From positions 3,679,952 through 3,743,951 of the forward strand of contig NC_064543.1 of assembly GCF_023856365.1 (NCBI RefSeq): DNA of 64,000 bases, in the 5' to 3' direction. The translations under genes and the position numbers were made by a program. Positions 1 to 11,418 of this stretch are shown in pieces; the stretch's first letter is position 1, and the number at the start of each line of letters is the position of its first letter. The notes under the pieces are model-generated. The model saw nothing but the letters and a program-made list of their open reading frames with translations, was not told where the DNA came from and did not search any database. Source of the DNA: Brienomyrus brachyistius (taxonomy: Eukaryota; Chordata; Actinopteri; Osteoglossiformes; Mormyridae).

Positions 1-1554
1 CATCATAAATGGCTCCATTTAGCCAGTCTACTTCAACTCCAGATCTAAGATGTGGTAGAAAATATATCCTGTTTTTGACAGTGATTTAGGCTACATTTCA
101 AAACGGAAAGCAGGAATGGCATAATGGTGCAAAGCCTGATAGCCTTGCAGTGGGAGTTCAGCTGGCTACTTGAGGAGGCTGAGAATAATGTGCAACATTT
201 TACCAAAATGATTGACACAGGATGATTGATGAGATATGGGCAACCGCCCTGGCTGCTTTCTAAAAGAACGTCCTTTGAATGAAATGTAAACGTTTAGCCC
301 TTGCTGTAGACTGACAGGAACTCATCTTGATTGGGTTCGATTGATTCGAACAGGATGTCTGTGACGTGTAATGTAGCTCTACTGTATATTGATACTTGTT
401 GTCCTGCTACAGAATGCTTTTAGCAAATGTTGCTGAAACTTGCATTTATTTTTTAACTTGTCTAAAAGTAGTTAACTTCTTATTCAGTAAGTGTGTAAAA
501 AGATTGAATATGTTTTACACGAGCTACTGATCAGTAGTTGATTATTATGATAATGATTAATGAGGAAGGTAAATCGGCTTGTCTAGAGACGGTTCATATT
601 GGAGCCCACCTACAGTACACTCTTTCTTGGCTGCCTTTGGTGCTGTAGCCAGCATGTGGAGGTCGGAAAGCTCGAGTTAGAGGCGCCTGTGTTTCAGATC
701 CGGTTTTGCTTCTGTAGCTCCCTCTAGTGGCTGCACATGTTCACGTCCTTGTGCCCCACAGAATGTGATTTGAGCACATTAAAGCTGCTGGGTTGGTCCA
801 GAAGGTGTGTGTAGGAGGATAGGATGGGTGGAGGGAGTGCATGTGTTTGTGAATATGTGTGAGAATAACAATCTAATCCATTCCCACCACTCCTCTGTGC
901 CACACAGTTATACTTTATTAATGAGCTGCCCTCAACGCAGTCAGTGACTCTGAGCCCCTAATTATCTACTGGTTGTCTGTGTCTGTTGTTGTGCTGGAAA
1001 CTGTCTGTACTTTCTCTCTGACCCCCCCCCCCCCAGCTGTGGTGTGCTCCCAATAGACCCCAAGTGTCAGGCATGTTCATGGCCTGCTGCATCCTCTACC
1101 CAGCCCTGTGCTTAATTAAGCAGAGTAAATAAGGTAATGCTTTCTCAATACAGGCTTTTTTTTCCTCTTCTCCCCAGACAGTTTTCCTCTCATTGTGAGT
1201 CAGCTTCAGGAAACTTTTGTACATGGGCTGCAGGAGCTGTTCTGGGGGAAGTGGCATCCTCACTGCAAGGTGTCCAGTGATGGCAGGTACACCTGCATTG
1301 CTTAGAGTTGTCCCTCGGAGTCTCACTGGGGACAGACAAGAAAACCCCCCCTGCTAAAAAATTGCCTGGATGTTCATGGCATAGAGATTTTACTGGGTTT
1401 GCCCTGGCATCAAGCCTTGGCTAAATCCTTTTGATTCTAACTGGATCTTCTTGAACGTAGCGTGTTGCTGAGTGACACAGGCTGGTATCTCGGTAGCAGT
1501 GTGGATGGGCGTCATGGTCTTTCTCTAGCAATCCAGTGCCTTGGGCTCTGACAT

Positions 1555-1700
1555 AATTTAAATTCAATTCAGCTTAACATTACATTGTCTCAAAGCACTT
1601 TACATTATCCCTGCCCAACCCCCCAGAGAGCAAACCAGAGGTGGCAGTGGCAAGAGAAAACTCCCTAGAAGGAAGAAACCTTGGGAGGAATACAGACTAT
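1555..1700 (+). repeat. Dispersed fish repeat
   Basis: It contains the phrases ACATTGTCTCAAAGCACTTTA and AGAAAACTCCCTAGAAGGAA with AGAAACCTTGGGAGGAA. I recognise these from a repeat scattered through many teleost genomes. It lies in the cbfb intron. Family name not assigned. Confidence 0.55.
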
Positions 1701-2244
1701 GCAAGACAGCATTCTCTTGAGCATCTGTTTGTCTACGTGTGTTGCCTGTTTATTTCTGCAGCCTCTGATCACACCTTTTTATCAGGTTGTAGCCGCTGCA
1801 CAGGGGCAGATGGAGGGAGGGGGGCCACTCGAGAGTAAACCACTCGTTTCAGATTTCAGCTTCTTCCCAGACGTTGGGATTTTGCCTTAACTTGTACCCA
1901 AACCATATGTGTGCATGTGAGTTAGAGAGCTGGTTTCATCACATAATGAATAAGGTGAGGGCACCCCCTCGGTTTGCCATTCGTTTTTTGGAGGGTGAAA
2001 GAGAATTTCTTGTCAGGATTGGCAGGTGGAGAGTGCGATTATACCAAGTCAGTCGGGAATTGCCTACGCAGCCAGACACATAATTTACCCACCCAGTGAA
2101 CCCAGTTCACTATAAATGGCCCACACCCTTCTGCAATCTGAGCTCAGCAGAAGACCACACCCTTGTGTACAAGAATACAAATTTTGTAAACCAGAGACGA
2201 CCATTAATCCTGTTTTGTTCTTCGAGTTATTTTCCATCTATCTT

Positions 2245-2525
2245 CCATTCACTCCCCAGGGTCACATGGAGGGGAGGGGGGGCAGGGTAGGGTGTTGAAC
2301 CCCGTAAAGCGAAGGGAACAAGTCTGGGGTGATTCCTGAACTGGAAGCCAGTTCATCACAGGACATACACACTCCTACTCACCTACACACACTGTGGTCA
2401 AATTAGAAATGTCCCTTCACCAGCATGACATGGGAAAGACGAGCAATCTCCACACACAGAGCAAAGATGGGATTTGAACCCCCAACACTGGAGGTGTGAA
2501 GCTACCCACTAATCCATTATGAGAC
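2245..2525 (-). repeat. Degenerate tRNA-derived SINE, antisense
   Basis: The antisense B-box region (GGATTTGAACCCCCA) and the conserved body (GCCAGTTCATCACAGGACA, CACACACAGAGCAAAG) match the SINE family seen intact at 42716-43110, but in reverse and heavily diverged. Confidence 0.6.
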
Positions 2526-2846
2526 CCCATTGTTTATATTCCAAAGAGAGAAATATCCTGTAATGCTGTTGCTCCACAGTACTTCCAGGAAGTTTCTTCT
2601 GAATATTCACCACCCTAAAGGATTTTTAAATTCTGCTGTGATCTGAAATGGTGCCCAAATATTTTTCTTCATCTTTCGTCTGTATTAATCCATGATTTAC
2701 TCCTTCATCTTGTTCACTTTGCTGACTGCTTCATCAAGGCAGCTGTAAACCCCTGGTCGTTATGCCCGTGTTCTCCAAGCTGCCTGCACTGTATGTTCCC
2801 AATTTTTGAGCCACTCCATGTCCAGATCTTAAAAAAATATATATAC

Positions 2847-3172
2847 GGCAATACTTTACTTAAAGCAGTCATGTATTATAATGCATTATAATGCATTCAT
2901 AAAGTATTATAAACACTGCTAAAACTATTTATAAAGGCATGACACATTATTCATAATGCAGTAAAAAAACATCCTTAATTCTTATATACTGACTGTTATA
3001 ATGCATTATGAAGGCATCTATAGTGCATTATAAATAATACACATGGTTATAATATGTCATCCCTTTTTATAAAGTTACAGCTGTGTTTATAATATTTTAT
3101 GAATGCTTTATAATGTATTATGGAGGTATCTATAATGCATTATACATGACTGCTTTAAGTAAAGTGTTACAG
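2847..3172. mobile_element. MITE with long terminal inverted repeats
   Basis: The left end reads CTTTACTTAAAGCAGTCATG and the right end is its near-exact reverse complement (CATGACTGCTTTAAGTAAAG). The interior is AT-rich and also self-complementary (TATAATGCATTATAATGCAT-type units). It is about 325 bp and has no coding capacity. Confidence 0.75.
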
Positions 3173-4518
3173 AATTTTTTTTCTGAAGACCCTAACTTCT
3201 CATTAACACTAAATCTAAGTTATACTTGTTAAGAGTCAAACTGGAGGCTTTTGACAGCCAGTCTATGAATGCTGTCTCCTCGTGAAATTTTAGGATCAGA
3301 AAATTAAATTAAAAAAAAGGTATTTATTTGGTCAACAACCTTTGACGCATACTCAGTGAAATCCAATATGTCACTTTGCCTGGCTCTGTTATTTTTAGTG
3401 CAGTCTGTAGCTGGCAAAGTTGGTTTTGTTCTGTGATATCACCAGGGCTGCCCTTCCGGCCTGCTGTAGGTTGGATGAAGGGCCAGAATGGGCATCTGCT
3501 TCTTAGAAAAAAGTTCATCAATGAAAGTGATGTTAACGACCACCGTGATGGTGTTACTTGGCCTGATTGTGGGGGAATGTTTGGGTCACCAGCCCATCCA
3601 CTGACCTACACTAACTTAAATAGATAAAACACAGACTAGAAACATTCATTTATTTAGCAGATGCTTTTATGCTTTTCGTTCAGGCCGATATAAGAGGTGG
3701 GCAAGTATCACGTTACACCCTATTACGAGCCATCAACTGTGCATAAGTACAGCCGTGCTGAGCTTCCAGTGAATGCCCAGTTAGAAGTGTAAGCAGTATG
3801 GGAGTGTGAAAGAGAGCAGTAAGAGTAGGAGCAATGCTCCTGCGACTGGGGGCTTTCTGGCTCGTCGTTTTCAGAAAGAGCGCTAGCTGGTTATTTTCGT
3901 GTGTTTGATACGGCTACCTGCTTGTTTCCTGAGGGTGCCAATGAAATTTCCCCCATTGCATCTTTCAGCATCTGTGCCACATAAACAAATTTCACAAGTA
4001 AACTACCCCGAGCCATAAAGGCCAGAACTGACCACACAGGTGGAGTAATTGAATCAAAATCAATTCTGAAGAAGCAGACTATGCGGACCAGGGCTTATGG
4101 AGCCAATTGTGTCTGACTATTGACCCAGGAACTGCGTCTTCACAACGCCTTGTGCCAGTGACACGTACCTGTCGGCTTGGTGAGAGTGCTGCAGTCTTAG
4201 CTTGTGTGTGGTCTCCGTTGCAGGGCAGGAACACAGCTGCTAATGGCTCATATTGCCAAATTACTGCTACTGCTCCCTAGATCATTTTTATTAGCAAAAT
4301 AATACTAGCTGACTGTGACTCTGCCCTTTTCCGATGACGGCGTCAAGCTTCCCTGGAAAAACGAACTCCTAATTCTCATAACGGTCGTAACATTTCCGAG
4401 CTGTTTGCGGTTTTCTGCTGATGTGTGTGTATAAAGAGCATCGAGTCAACCGTGCTATTTAGTGAGAAACTCCAGCAGTTCTCTGTGCCTCTGATTGTCA
4501 GATGCATTGTCGCCGCAG

Positions 4519-6591
4519 GTGTACCTCAAAGCTCCTATGATCCTGAACGGAGTTTGCGTGATCTGGAGAGGCTGGATCGACCTGCAGCGTCTGGATGGAA
4601 TGGGCTGCCTTGAGTATGACGACGAGAAGGCGCAGGTACACCCCCACACGGAGGAACACACGGTTGGACCTGTTGCTTTGACATCATTGCGGTGAAATGC
4701 ATGGTCGCGGGAAACAGACATGCTAAAGGTCCACTCACTTTCGGTAAACATGCCCCCACCCAGCAGGAGGACCTGATTGCCCGGCAGGCTTTCGAAGAGG
4801 CGCGGAGGAGAGCCCGGGACTTTGAGGACAGGAATCGCTCTCACTGTGAGGACATGGAGGTGAGAAGGTCAGCTAGGGCTGTGAAGAGGCTGTTACATAA
4901 TGACCTGGTCAGAAACTGATGATGAATGTATGGACACATTACCTGGTGGTACCCAAAGTGTAGGGGGTACACTGCCATGTCAGTACCAATACGATGTGAA
5001 TTTTGCCAGCTCCCCTAAGCGATGGCTGTATGCTCCACTGACTTGTTTCACAGTAGATGATCCGTGTTGGAAACAGTATCCGTGCAGCACCAGACTTTTA
5101 GGGAGATGCACAAAAGTAACAAATATCCCCTCTCTGCTTGCGATGCTGACCGGACATCCTGAACTCTTGCCCATTAAGCTGCCAAGCTTTCAGGGAACCC
5201 TTTTTTGCCCAATCAATGGGAACGGTGTGTGACTCAGCGGGCTAAGCCTCTGCCTGGGATCGGAAGGTCGCCGACTTCAGCAAGGACCTTAGCCCCGAGC
5301 TCCATGGGTACCACTGCAGGTGGCTGCCCTTCGCTACCAAGCTTGCTCTCACCTACATATGTGTCATGGAGAGCAAGACAGGGTAGGCAAAAAAAGAATT
5401 TCCCCACGAGGGATCAATAACGTGTCATCCATCCATCCAACCATTTTCCCAACTGCTTATCCTCCCGGGAGGAGGGGGGTCTGGAGCCTATCCCGGAAGC
5501 AATGGACACGAGGCAGGGAACAGCCCAGGATGGGGGGCCAGCCCATCGCAGGGCACACTCACACACCATTCACTCACACATCCACTCCTACGGGCAATTT
5601 AGTAACTCCAAGTAGCCTCAGCATGTCTTTGGACTGTGAGGGGAAACCGGAGTACCCAGAGGAATAACTCCTATTCCCACAGGCTAAAGATCCTAGTCCA
5701 CTTATTATTAAAAATATCTCCTAAGTGGACTAGGATCTTTAGCCTGTGGGAATAGGAGTTAGTGCACCTGTTCAGCACTATAATTCACAGAAGCTTGATC
5801 ACTTGTACACTAGTGACAACTAACTTAGGTCCTGTGTGGTATCTGTGTTAATGGTGTTTGACTGGGTGTTTTTCATTGTGAATGTTTTGCACCACTTCCT
5901 TCGTTGACCTATTTCTCCAAACACATACTTTAGCAACTGCCATATCCAAACGAATATTAACGACTGAGATTTTGGTCATTTACTCATTTACCTAAGGGTG
6001 CAATACCCACTTTATGCGATGAAGTTGTATTTCACATACACCCTCCCCTGCAGCTTCGGTAAACAGTGTCTTGTAACAGTGTAGTGTTTATGTTTGCCAG
6101 TCTCTGTCTCCCTGTCTCTGTCCTCCTGTCTATGTTGGACGTGGGAGAAACTTGAATTCTTTATAGTTTTAGCTAGACCTTCTGTCTACAGAAGGTGTGG
6201 AAATGGAATTTGTTCCCCCGCAGTGGACAATAATGCACTGCTTGTCCAGCTTTACTGAGGAGAAGCATAAGCACGTTTACATTTCATGCCTCTGGGTAGA
6301 CAGGACTTTCCATGTTCTCGAATTAAACTGCTGCTGAGAGTGTTTACGTTTTGTGCTTGTTTGTTTTCTGGTCACTTTGGTCTTCAGTGGGTGTTTTGTT
6401 GACTGTTTGTTGTTCTGTGTCTCGGTATCCGCTTAGGAATTTAGAGGATAGACGCTGGAGGGTAGCTATCTGTTAACAGGAATTTTTCATGGTCCTGGCT
6501 CATGTATCATTCTGTGTTTGTTACGCAGAGACAGCAGGACTCCAGTCCGGGATCCACCATGGGAAATTCGGACAACCACAAGATACGCTAA
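4519..6591 (+). CDS. cbfb: Core-binding factor subunit beta (3' part, three coding exons)
   Basis: CBF-beta is the non-DNA-binding partner that stabilises Runt-domain (RUNX) transcription factors on DNA. Visible coding exons are 4519-4635 (39 codons, beginning VYLKAPMILNGVCVIW), 4764-4859 (32 codons, QEDLIARQAFEEARRR then FEDRNRSHCEDME) and 6529-6591 (RQQDSSPGSTMGNSDNHKIR, then TAA). All are flanked by AG/GT and join in phase 0. The block WIDLQRLDGMGCLEYDDEKAQ is split here only by exon order and is close to vertebrate CBFB. The tail corresponds to the long-known RRQQD-P-SPGS C-terminal isoform. Upstream exons encoding roughly the first half of the protein are outside the window. A different C-terminal exon, known in mammals, was not identified. 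The identity is very secure; the exact acceptor of the last exon is slightly less so. Confidence 0.95.
5222..5420 (+). repeat. tRNA-derived SINE, family A
   Basis: A tRNA-like head (GACTCAGCGGGCTAAGCC, with a decayed B box) is followed by a body and the tail AATTTCCCCACGAGGGATCA. The same tail occurs at 39800-39990. It lies in the last cbfb intron. Confidence 0.6.
5425..5662 (-). repeat. SINE family B, antisense, 5'-truncated
   Basis: It begins with the reverse of an (ATGG)n tail (CATCCATCCATCC) and continues through GCCTATCCCGGAAGCAATGG and CCAGCCCATCGCAGGGCACA, the reverse complement of the copy at 42716-43110. It stops before the tRNA-like head, immediately next to a perfect foldback. Confidence 0.7.
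5666..5760. repeat. Perfect 39-bp inverted repeat (17-nt loop)
   Basis: The arms 5666-5704 and 5722-5760 are exact reverse complements over all 39 bases, separated by an AT-rich 17-nt loop. It lies in the last cbfb intron, abutting a truncated SINE. The absence of any mismatch implies a very recent origin, active maintenance or an assembly artefact. Confidence 0.9.
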
Positions 6592-8234
6592 TTTATCAGC
6601 GTGGATTCAGGTGGCGGGGTTAGGCGAAGGCCCTGTCTTGAAGCTGTCCTTCACTCATGTGGATCGAAGGACAAACCAAAGTTCGAAAGCTGGAGGAGGA
6701 GCTATTTAAACTGTCGTCTAACCCAAGGCATTGTGTGGAAGGAGAAGAAGGGGCCGAACAGAAAGTACACATTAAGGTTCTTTGTACAGTGGGACATGTA
6801 TGCAGCCTCGCGTCAGCAGACGGCTTTTCAGTTCTTCCTGCGCGTGTTTGTGTCTCAATGAAAGCTTTGTTTCAATTTATGAAAAAAGGCATTCCTGTTC
6901 TTTTATTCATACTTGACTTGAAAATCCTGGATGTTTACTTTTGTATTTTTTTGTAAAGATATTCAGAGTGAGACTTGTATTACACTGGTGACCAGTTGGA
7001 AGAAGAAGTGCATTTTGTACCTCAAATTAAGGACAAGCTGTGCAGATCCTGTTCACCCTCATCTGGTTGTGGTTATGTCATGTTATTGATCCGTCTGGTT
7101 CTCTGGGCAGCTGGAGAATTTTTTTTAACCAGTAGATGGCAGCATTGAGGCTTCACTTTGATTTGCTATTAACAGTCTTATCTGGTTTAGTTACATTCTG
7201 ATTTGCAGCTATGTATTGAATAAGGGTACAGCATAAGTTAAAGTACCTTAAGTACATACTATAAGTGTGTGTATATATACGTTTATAAATTTTGTATATG
7301 TGTACCTTGTTGAAAAGTACACCATTTTCCCTTTGGGAATGAATTGTGTTTTTTTGCTTGCAAATAAAGGACGGGTCAGTGGTGTGATGATCAGTGTTAC
7401 AGCAGGGAATTCTGGGAAAGGGAAATGGAGGGTCCGGCCGTGGGAACAAGTGCATTGTAGCACGAATGGTAAATCTCTGTCCACTTGTACTCAGCTGCCG
7501 GCCTGAAACAAGGGGTGTCAAGGTTTTTTTTTTTTCTTTTTATACCTGACACTCTTGTTTGGAAGACACAGTGTACACAACACACGAGACCTATGAATTT
7601 GAATGATGTACGATAACACAGCTGTAGGGCTTAAATCATTACCATTGCTACACTCCCTTAAATCGCACAGTGAAGTATTGTAGCTCATTATTTTAAGAAA
7701 TGTATTGCTTTGACGTGTCAGTCTGCCTTTTAAAAGCTGATGGTGGCAGTGATTAGGAGACGTTTACATAACCGTGACATCCATGTTGTGACTCAGCATC
7801 CTATATTCTATACACTCATGTCTCGTTTATATCCGCAGCCCCTAAGAAAGTACAGTGCTTACAAAATCAGCTAAGACGTCACTGCCGGAGATCGACCTGG
7901 GCTTCCAGCTTTAAGCCTCCTCTTGTGGCTCGTACCTGCCGATTAAGCCCCATGACGTTTTCCTGTGTTCTCTTTGACCACAGCTCCGTAACACAAAAAC
8001 GTAATAAAATCTTTAAAAAGATTAATATTGTTACTGTCATGGTTTTTAGTGAGATATGGATAAATGACAGCAACACAACTGAGCTCAAGGATCTTTTATG
8101 TCAAAAAGCTGGTTGTGGTCCAAGCTGAATACAACTTCTATTAAGGTTCGTGTGGTTTATCAGACAACTGGAATCTGTGCAACTATAAGGTATTTGGGAT
8201 AGATCGGACCGTCTTCAGGCAGGGAACTAATAAA
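6592..8234 (+). other. cbfb: cbfb 3'UTR with candidate poly(A) signals
   Basis: No further coding exon follows the CBFB stop at 6589-6591. AATAAA hexamers on the + strand occur at 7363-7368, 8003-8008 and 8229-8234, and any of them could end the transcript. The stretch also contains a CTCF-like motif at 7129-7142. The true 3' end cannot be decided from sequence. Confidence 0.55.
7129..7142 (+). promoter_or_regulatory. CTCF core motif candidate
   Basis: CCAGTAGATGGCAG matches the CTCF core consensus CCASYAGRKGGCR at every position. It lies in the cbfb 3'UTR/downstream region. Confidence 0.45.
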
Positions 8235-9760
8235 GAGCTTAAGTGGAAAACGGACGTGTTGTCTTGCACTGTATAACTAGTTCATGTTGATATAACGGCG
8301 ATACAGTACCAACTAACTATATGTATGTTACCCGTTATCAATATTGTACATAATGGTCTTGTTATGTAAAATACAGGCACATAATAACAGTCCTATAAAG
8401 CACAGTACACTGAACAAACAGAAAGCCAAACGAGTGCAGAGGACAAAACAAAAACCCCTTATAATACATGAGACGGAAAAAAAACTGTAGGACTAAGGTC
8501 AACTTGCTTCCCACTACTTCAGGGAAGCTTTTCCCAACTTAATTCTCTAGAAACTTCAGACGATCCATGTTTTTGTTCCTTCCCAGCTCCCTGTCAGACA
8601 GTCGCTCCATCCAGTGCTGGGAACTATTGTCCGTTTGTGTTTGAAACATAATCACCATTATCAGACGTTTTGGTCATAGATGATGTGCACGTGTCCCAGT
8701 ACAGCTTTTTGTTTAGCCACACCCCTGCCTTTTATTTCTAATAAAATCTGCGAATTTTCTTAATTTACTCATATAATCATAGTTATAGAATTTCTAGCTT
8801 TTGACTGGAACATGTGCATTTTATTATCTTAATATCTTTACTCAATATCTAGAATTTATCTTATTTTATTTTAGTTACGTTTATTTTATACTTTCAATCG
8901 TCTTTCTTTTAATACTTAATTTAAAACTTATTATTATGCATTATTCTATCCCTTATGTTTTATCTCTATTTTATCTACCTTTTACATTTATACGTCTATT
9001 TTGTAGTTGCTTGTACTTTTTCTCTACTTTATTATATTGATCTATCATCGCTTCATCATTTCCTTTTTTATTATCTCATCGTTCCTAATTTTGCTCTATA
9101 TTTTAATCTGCCTCTGGCGTTTCCTTATGCAGATATCTGACAGCGTTTCCTAAGTTCCTGTTTCCTGAAGTCCTTGTTTTTATTACCACTTCCTGTTTTT
9201 ATTGTCATGTCTACTCTTTATTATTTACTTGTTTATTTATAATTGTCTTTCATGTCTTCTGTCCCTTTATTTTACACAGCTTGGGTGAGGGTGGCAGTAG
9301 GGGTGGGTTGACGTTGCGTTATTGTGTGAAGCACTTTCTGTTGCATTGAGTTTGCAGGAAAAGTGCTGTATGAATAAAGTATGATTGATTCATTGATTGA
9401 TACACGAACACACACACACACACACATATAAATTTCATCAAAATCTGATCTGTTCATACAAGTAAAACGTGTTTTTACTGTTTAATTTATTTTAATTTTC
9501 GTAATTGTAACATTTCACGCACAAAAACAACAGGAATATAAAAAAATGTAAACTACGTTTGAGTTTTCACACGAAAAACTTGATGAAAGACTCATCCCGT
9601 AGACTCTTATTTGTTGCTGTTTCTTTTCACTCTGAAATCCCTGTTACTTTTAATGATGTTGTGTGCTTTAATGTCGAGCCATTTGCTTTAAGCATCCTGT
9701 TCAACATTTAAAAAATATATATCAAAAATAAAAGAAAAACCGAGAAAGACCAGCGACTCC
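8235..9760. other. AT-rich intergenic spacer, probable LINE/SINE 3' remnant
   Basis: This is a pyrimidine- and T-rich spacer between cbfb and the metallothionein gene. Its end (about 9340-9400) reads AAAGTGCTGTATGAATAAA followed by imperfect GATTGATT units and a short (CA)n at about 9407-9426. Such a tail is typical of RTE-type LINEs and their SINE partners in fish. No coding exon is supported. Confidence 0.4.
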
Positions 9761-9810
9761 CAGTTCCGCCCGCAGACAGTCGGCAGCTCGTGCGCTACCA
9801 GATCTGGGCC

Positions 9811-10001
9811 GTGTGCAGAAGCACGTGGGCGGGAGTGCTGCGCGTTATGAATGAGAATTACCGATTCTGATGTTGTTAGAACGGTAGCGTGTGCAGAAGT
9901 GAGGGTTTCGCCTTACAAACCCCTTATGCCTGTCAGCATGGGCGACAAGTATCTGTTTGACAAGTTTAACTGTTCACGTTTGGAAAGCAGTACCGTGTGC
10001 A
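9811..10001 (-). promoter_or_regulatory. mt: Distal cluster of inverted MRE cores
   Basis: The heptamer GTGTGCA, the reverse complement of the MRE core TGCACAC, occurs at 9811-9817, 9889-9895 and 9995-10001, some 450-650 bp upstream of the MT TATA box. Fish MT genes are known to carry a distal MRE cluster. The heptamer is short, so some of these could be chance matches. Confidence 0.45.
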
Positions 10002-10365
10002 TCAGAATTCTGGGGACCAGCTTGTTTACGATGTAAATAAATGGAAAAGCAAACGAACCTCGCCAGAAGTTCTCGTATCTTACAGTTAAATTAAGTACAG
10101 CTAATCAATACAAATCCACAACCATGCAGAGCTGGTCCTATCAGTTAAATGTCAACATGTTAGCTGATAACCGATGCAAAAATATATATTTTTTATACAC
10201 CTCAGGCATGAGTGCACTGAAAATTATGAACATTTTTCCTCGACGAGTGCTCAAAAACAAATGCGTTGGCGTGAGGAAAAGGGCATTTTAGCAGGATGCT
10301 TTTCCAGTGTGTTAATGGTTTTGATAGATTACGTACATCATTAAGAAGACTCCAGAAGAAACCAA

Positions 10366-10466
10366 TGACTCATTTAATCAACTCGGAAACCGTGTGCAGG
10401 CGCTTACGTGCGCTGCTTTTGAGCGCGGACCACTTTTGCACCCGGCTTGGCTGGAAGGTATAAAAA
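10366..10466 (+). promoter_or_regulatory. mt: Metallothionein promoter (AP-1, MREs, TATA box)
   Basis: A TATA box (TATAAAAA) lies at 10459-10466, about 80 bases before the MT start codon. A metal-response element TGCACCC followed by GG (core TGCRCNC, the MTF-1 site) lies at 10437-10443. An inverted MRE core (GTGTGCA) is at 10392-10398, and a consensus AP-1 site TGACTCA is at 10366-10372. This arrangement is what is known of vertebrate MT promoters: zinc or cadmium induction through MTF-1, with oxidative-stress input through AP-1/ARE-type sites. Confidence 0.8.
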
Positions 10467-10547
10467 CGTTTCAGCGGACTCTTCGTCAGTACGCTGATAA
10501 CTCCCTACTGAGGAATTGCTAAGAAGAAAGCCAGAAGTTTTGAAATT

Positions 10548-11104
10548 ATGGATCCTTGTGCTTGCGCTCAGAGTAAGTGTGTATATATCTATTGGAGTAT
10601 GTTGCACAAAGATGAGTTTTGTGTTATAACGCGCTGTCTGACGAACTTTTTTTTTTTTTTTTTTTAGCTGGATCTTGCAGTTGTGGGGACTCATGCAAGT
10701 GTAAGGACTGCAAATGTACGACATGTAAGAAAAGTAAGTGCCTTTTTTTTTTGTTTCTGTAGAGTTGGTGTTCTTCGTATGTCACCCACATTCAGGGGTG
10801 TATGAAAAGGGGTATTCGTTTCCCCTCCGCGTTCGTGAAACTGTCTCCTATGCTCTTGTTAGCATCACTGGTATCTTATTGCGATGTTGTAACGTTGACC
10901 TTCGCAATCCTGATTTACGTGATTTTGAATCTGCATCAATGATGGCAAAGCACTTCGACTTTTGGCTCGATGTCGGCTTATTGAACACTGCTTGATGGAA
11001 ATCTTATTGCAGGTTGTTGTGCCTGTTGTCCGGCCGGCTGCAGCAAGTGCGCTTCCGGCTGCGTCTGCAAGGGCAAGACTTGCGATACCGCCTGCTGTCA
11101 GTGA
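10548..11104 (+). CDS. mt: Metallothionein, 60 aa, three exons
   Basis: Coding exons are 10548-10572, 10668-10733 and 11013-11104, with GTAAGT donors after the first two and phase-1 junctions. They join into 60 residues beginning [15 protein letters not shown] and ending [10 protein letters not shown]. All 20 cysteines of vertebrate metallothionein are present: 9 in the N-terminal beta domain (binds three divalent ions) and 11 in the C-terminal alpha domain (binds four). There are no aromatic residues or histidine. The length and the C-K-K-S-C linker match fish MTs. The beta half is more lysine- and aspartate-rich than common cyprinid or salmonid forms as I remember them. The protein buffers cytosolic zinc and copper and detoxifies cadmium. 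The three-exon structure is the standard vertebrate one. An AATAAA lies 72 bases past the stop. Confidence 0.97.
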
Positions 11105-11175
11105 CGGCCGTCCACTGCGAGGACCGTATACAGCTACTATAACATGTTTCCCTCAACATTTGTACGTGATTCTTT

Positions 11176-11181
11176 AATAAA
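11176..11181 (+). terminator. mt: Metallothionein poly(A) signal
   Basis: An AATAAA hexamer lies 72 bases after the MT stop codon, giving the short 3'UTR usual for this gene. Confidence 0.75.
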
Positions 11182-11189
11182 CTAGATGT

Positions 11190-11380
11190 TATCTGACTGG
11201 GGCTTTTGATCAATTTCTGAGTTTATAAAGCTTCTTTGAGAACAATGTTAATTTTGAACTGAGATGTGACATCTTGGGCTCGGCATTAAATGGTGGCAGA
11301 CGAACCAGTTTATTGATGGTACTTTTTGTATCTTCCTTCTGCTCTTCAGATCCTGATCTCGTAGCTATTTATTAGCTCAA

Positions 11381-11418
<38 letters not shown>

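Larger units (their letters stand above)
1..4518 (+). other. cbfb: cbfb intron (5' end outside window)
   Basis: No coding exon is recognisable here. I looked for the CBFB segment that should precede the exon at 4519 (the part rich in SLQFFPASWQ-type residues) and did not see it, so the first CBFB exons should lie upstream of the window. The stretch holds a dispersed fish repeat (about 1555-1700), an antisense SINE relic (about 2245-2525) and a MITE (2847-3172). Short open frames here have no family resemblance. Confidence 0.7.
4860..6528 (+). other. cbfb: cbfb last intron with repeats
   Basis: This 1.67-kb intron lies between the penultimate and last CBFB coding exons. It contains a + strand tRNA-derived SINE (about 5222-5420), a truncated antisense SINE of another family (about 5425-5662) and a perfect foldback (5666-5760). 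The remaining 760 bases show nothing recognisable. Confidence 0.7.

Noticed and set aside
5666..5760. microRNA precursor
   Set aside because: The stem is completely perfect over 39 bp, with no bulges and no flanking stem. It looks more like an inverted duplication; no known miRNA seed was recognised.
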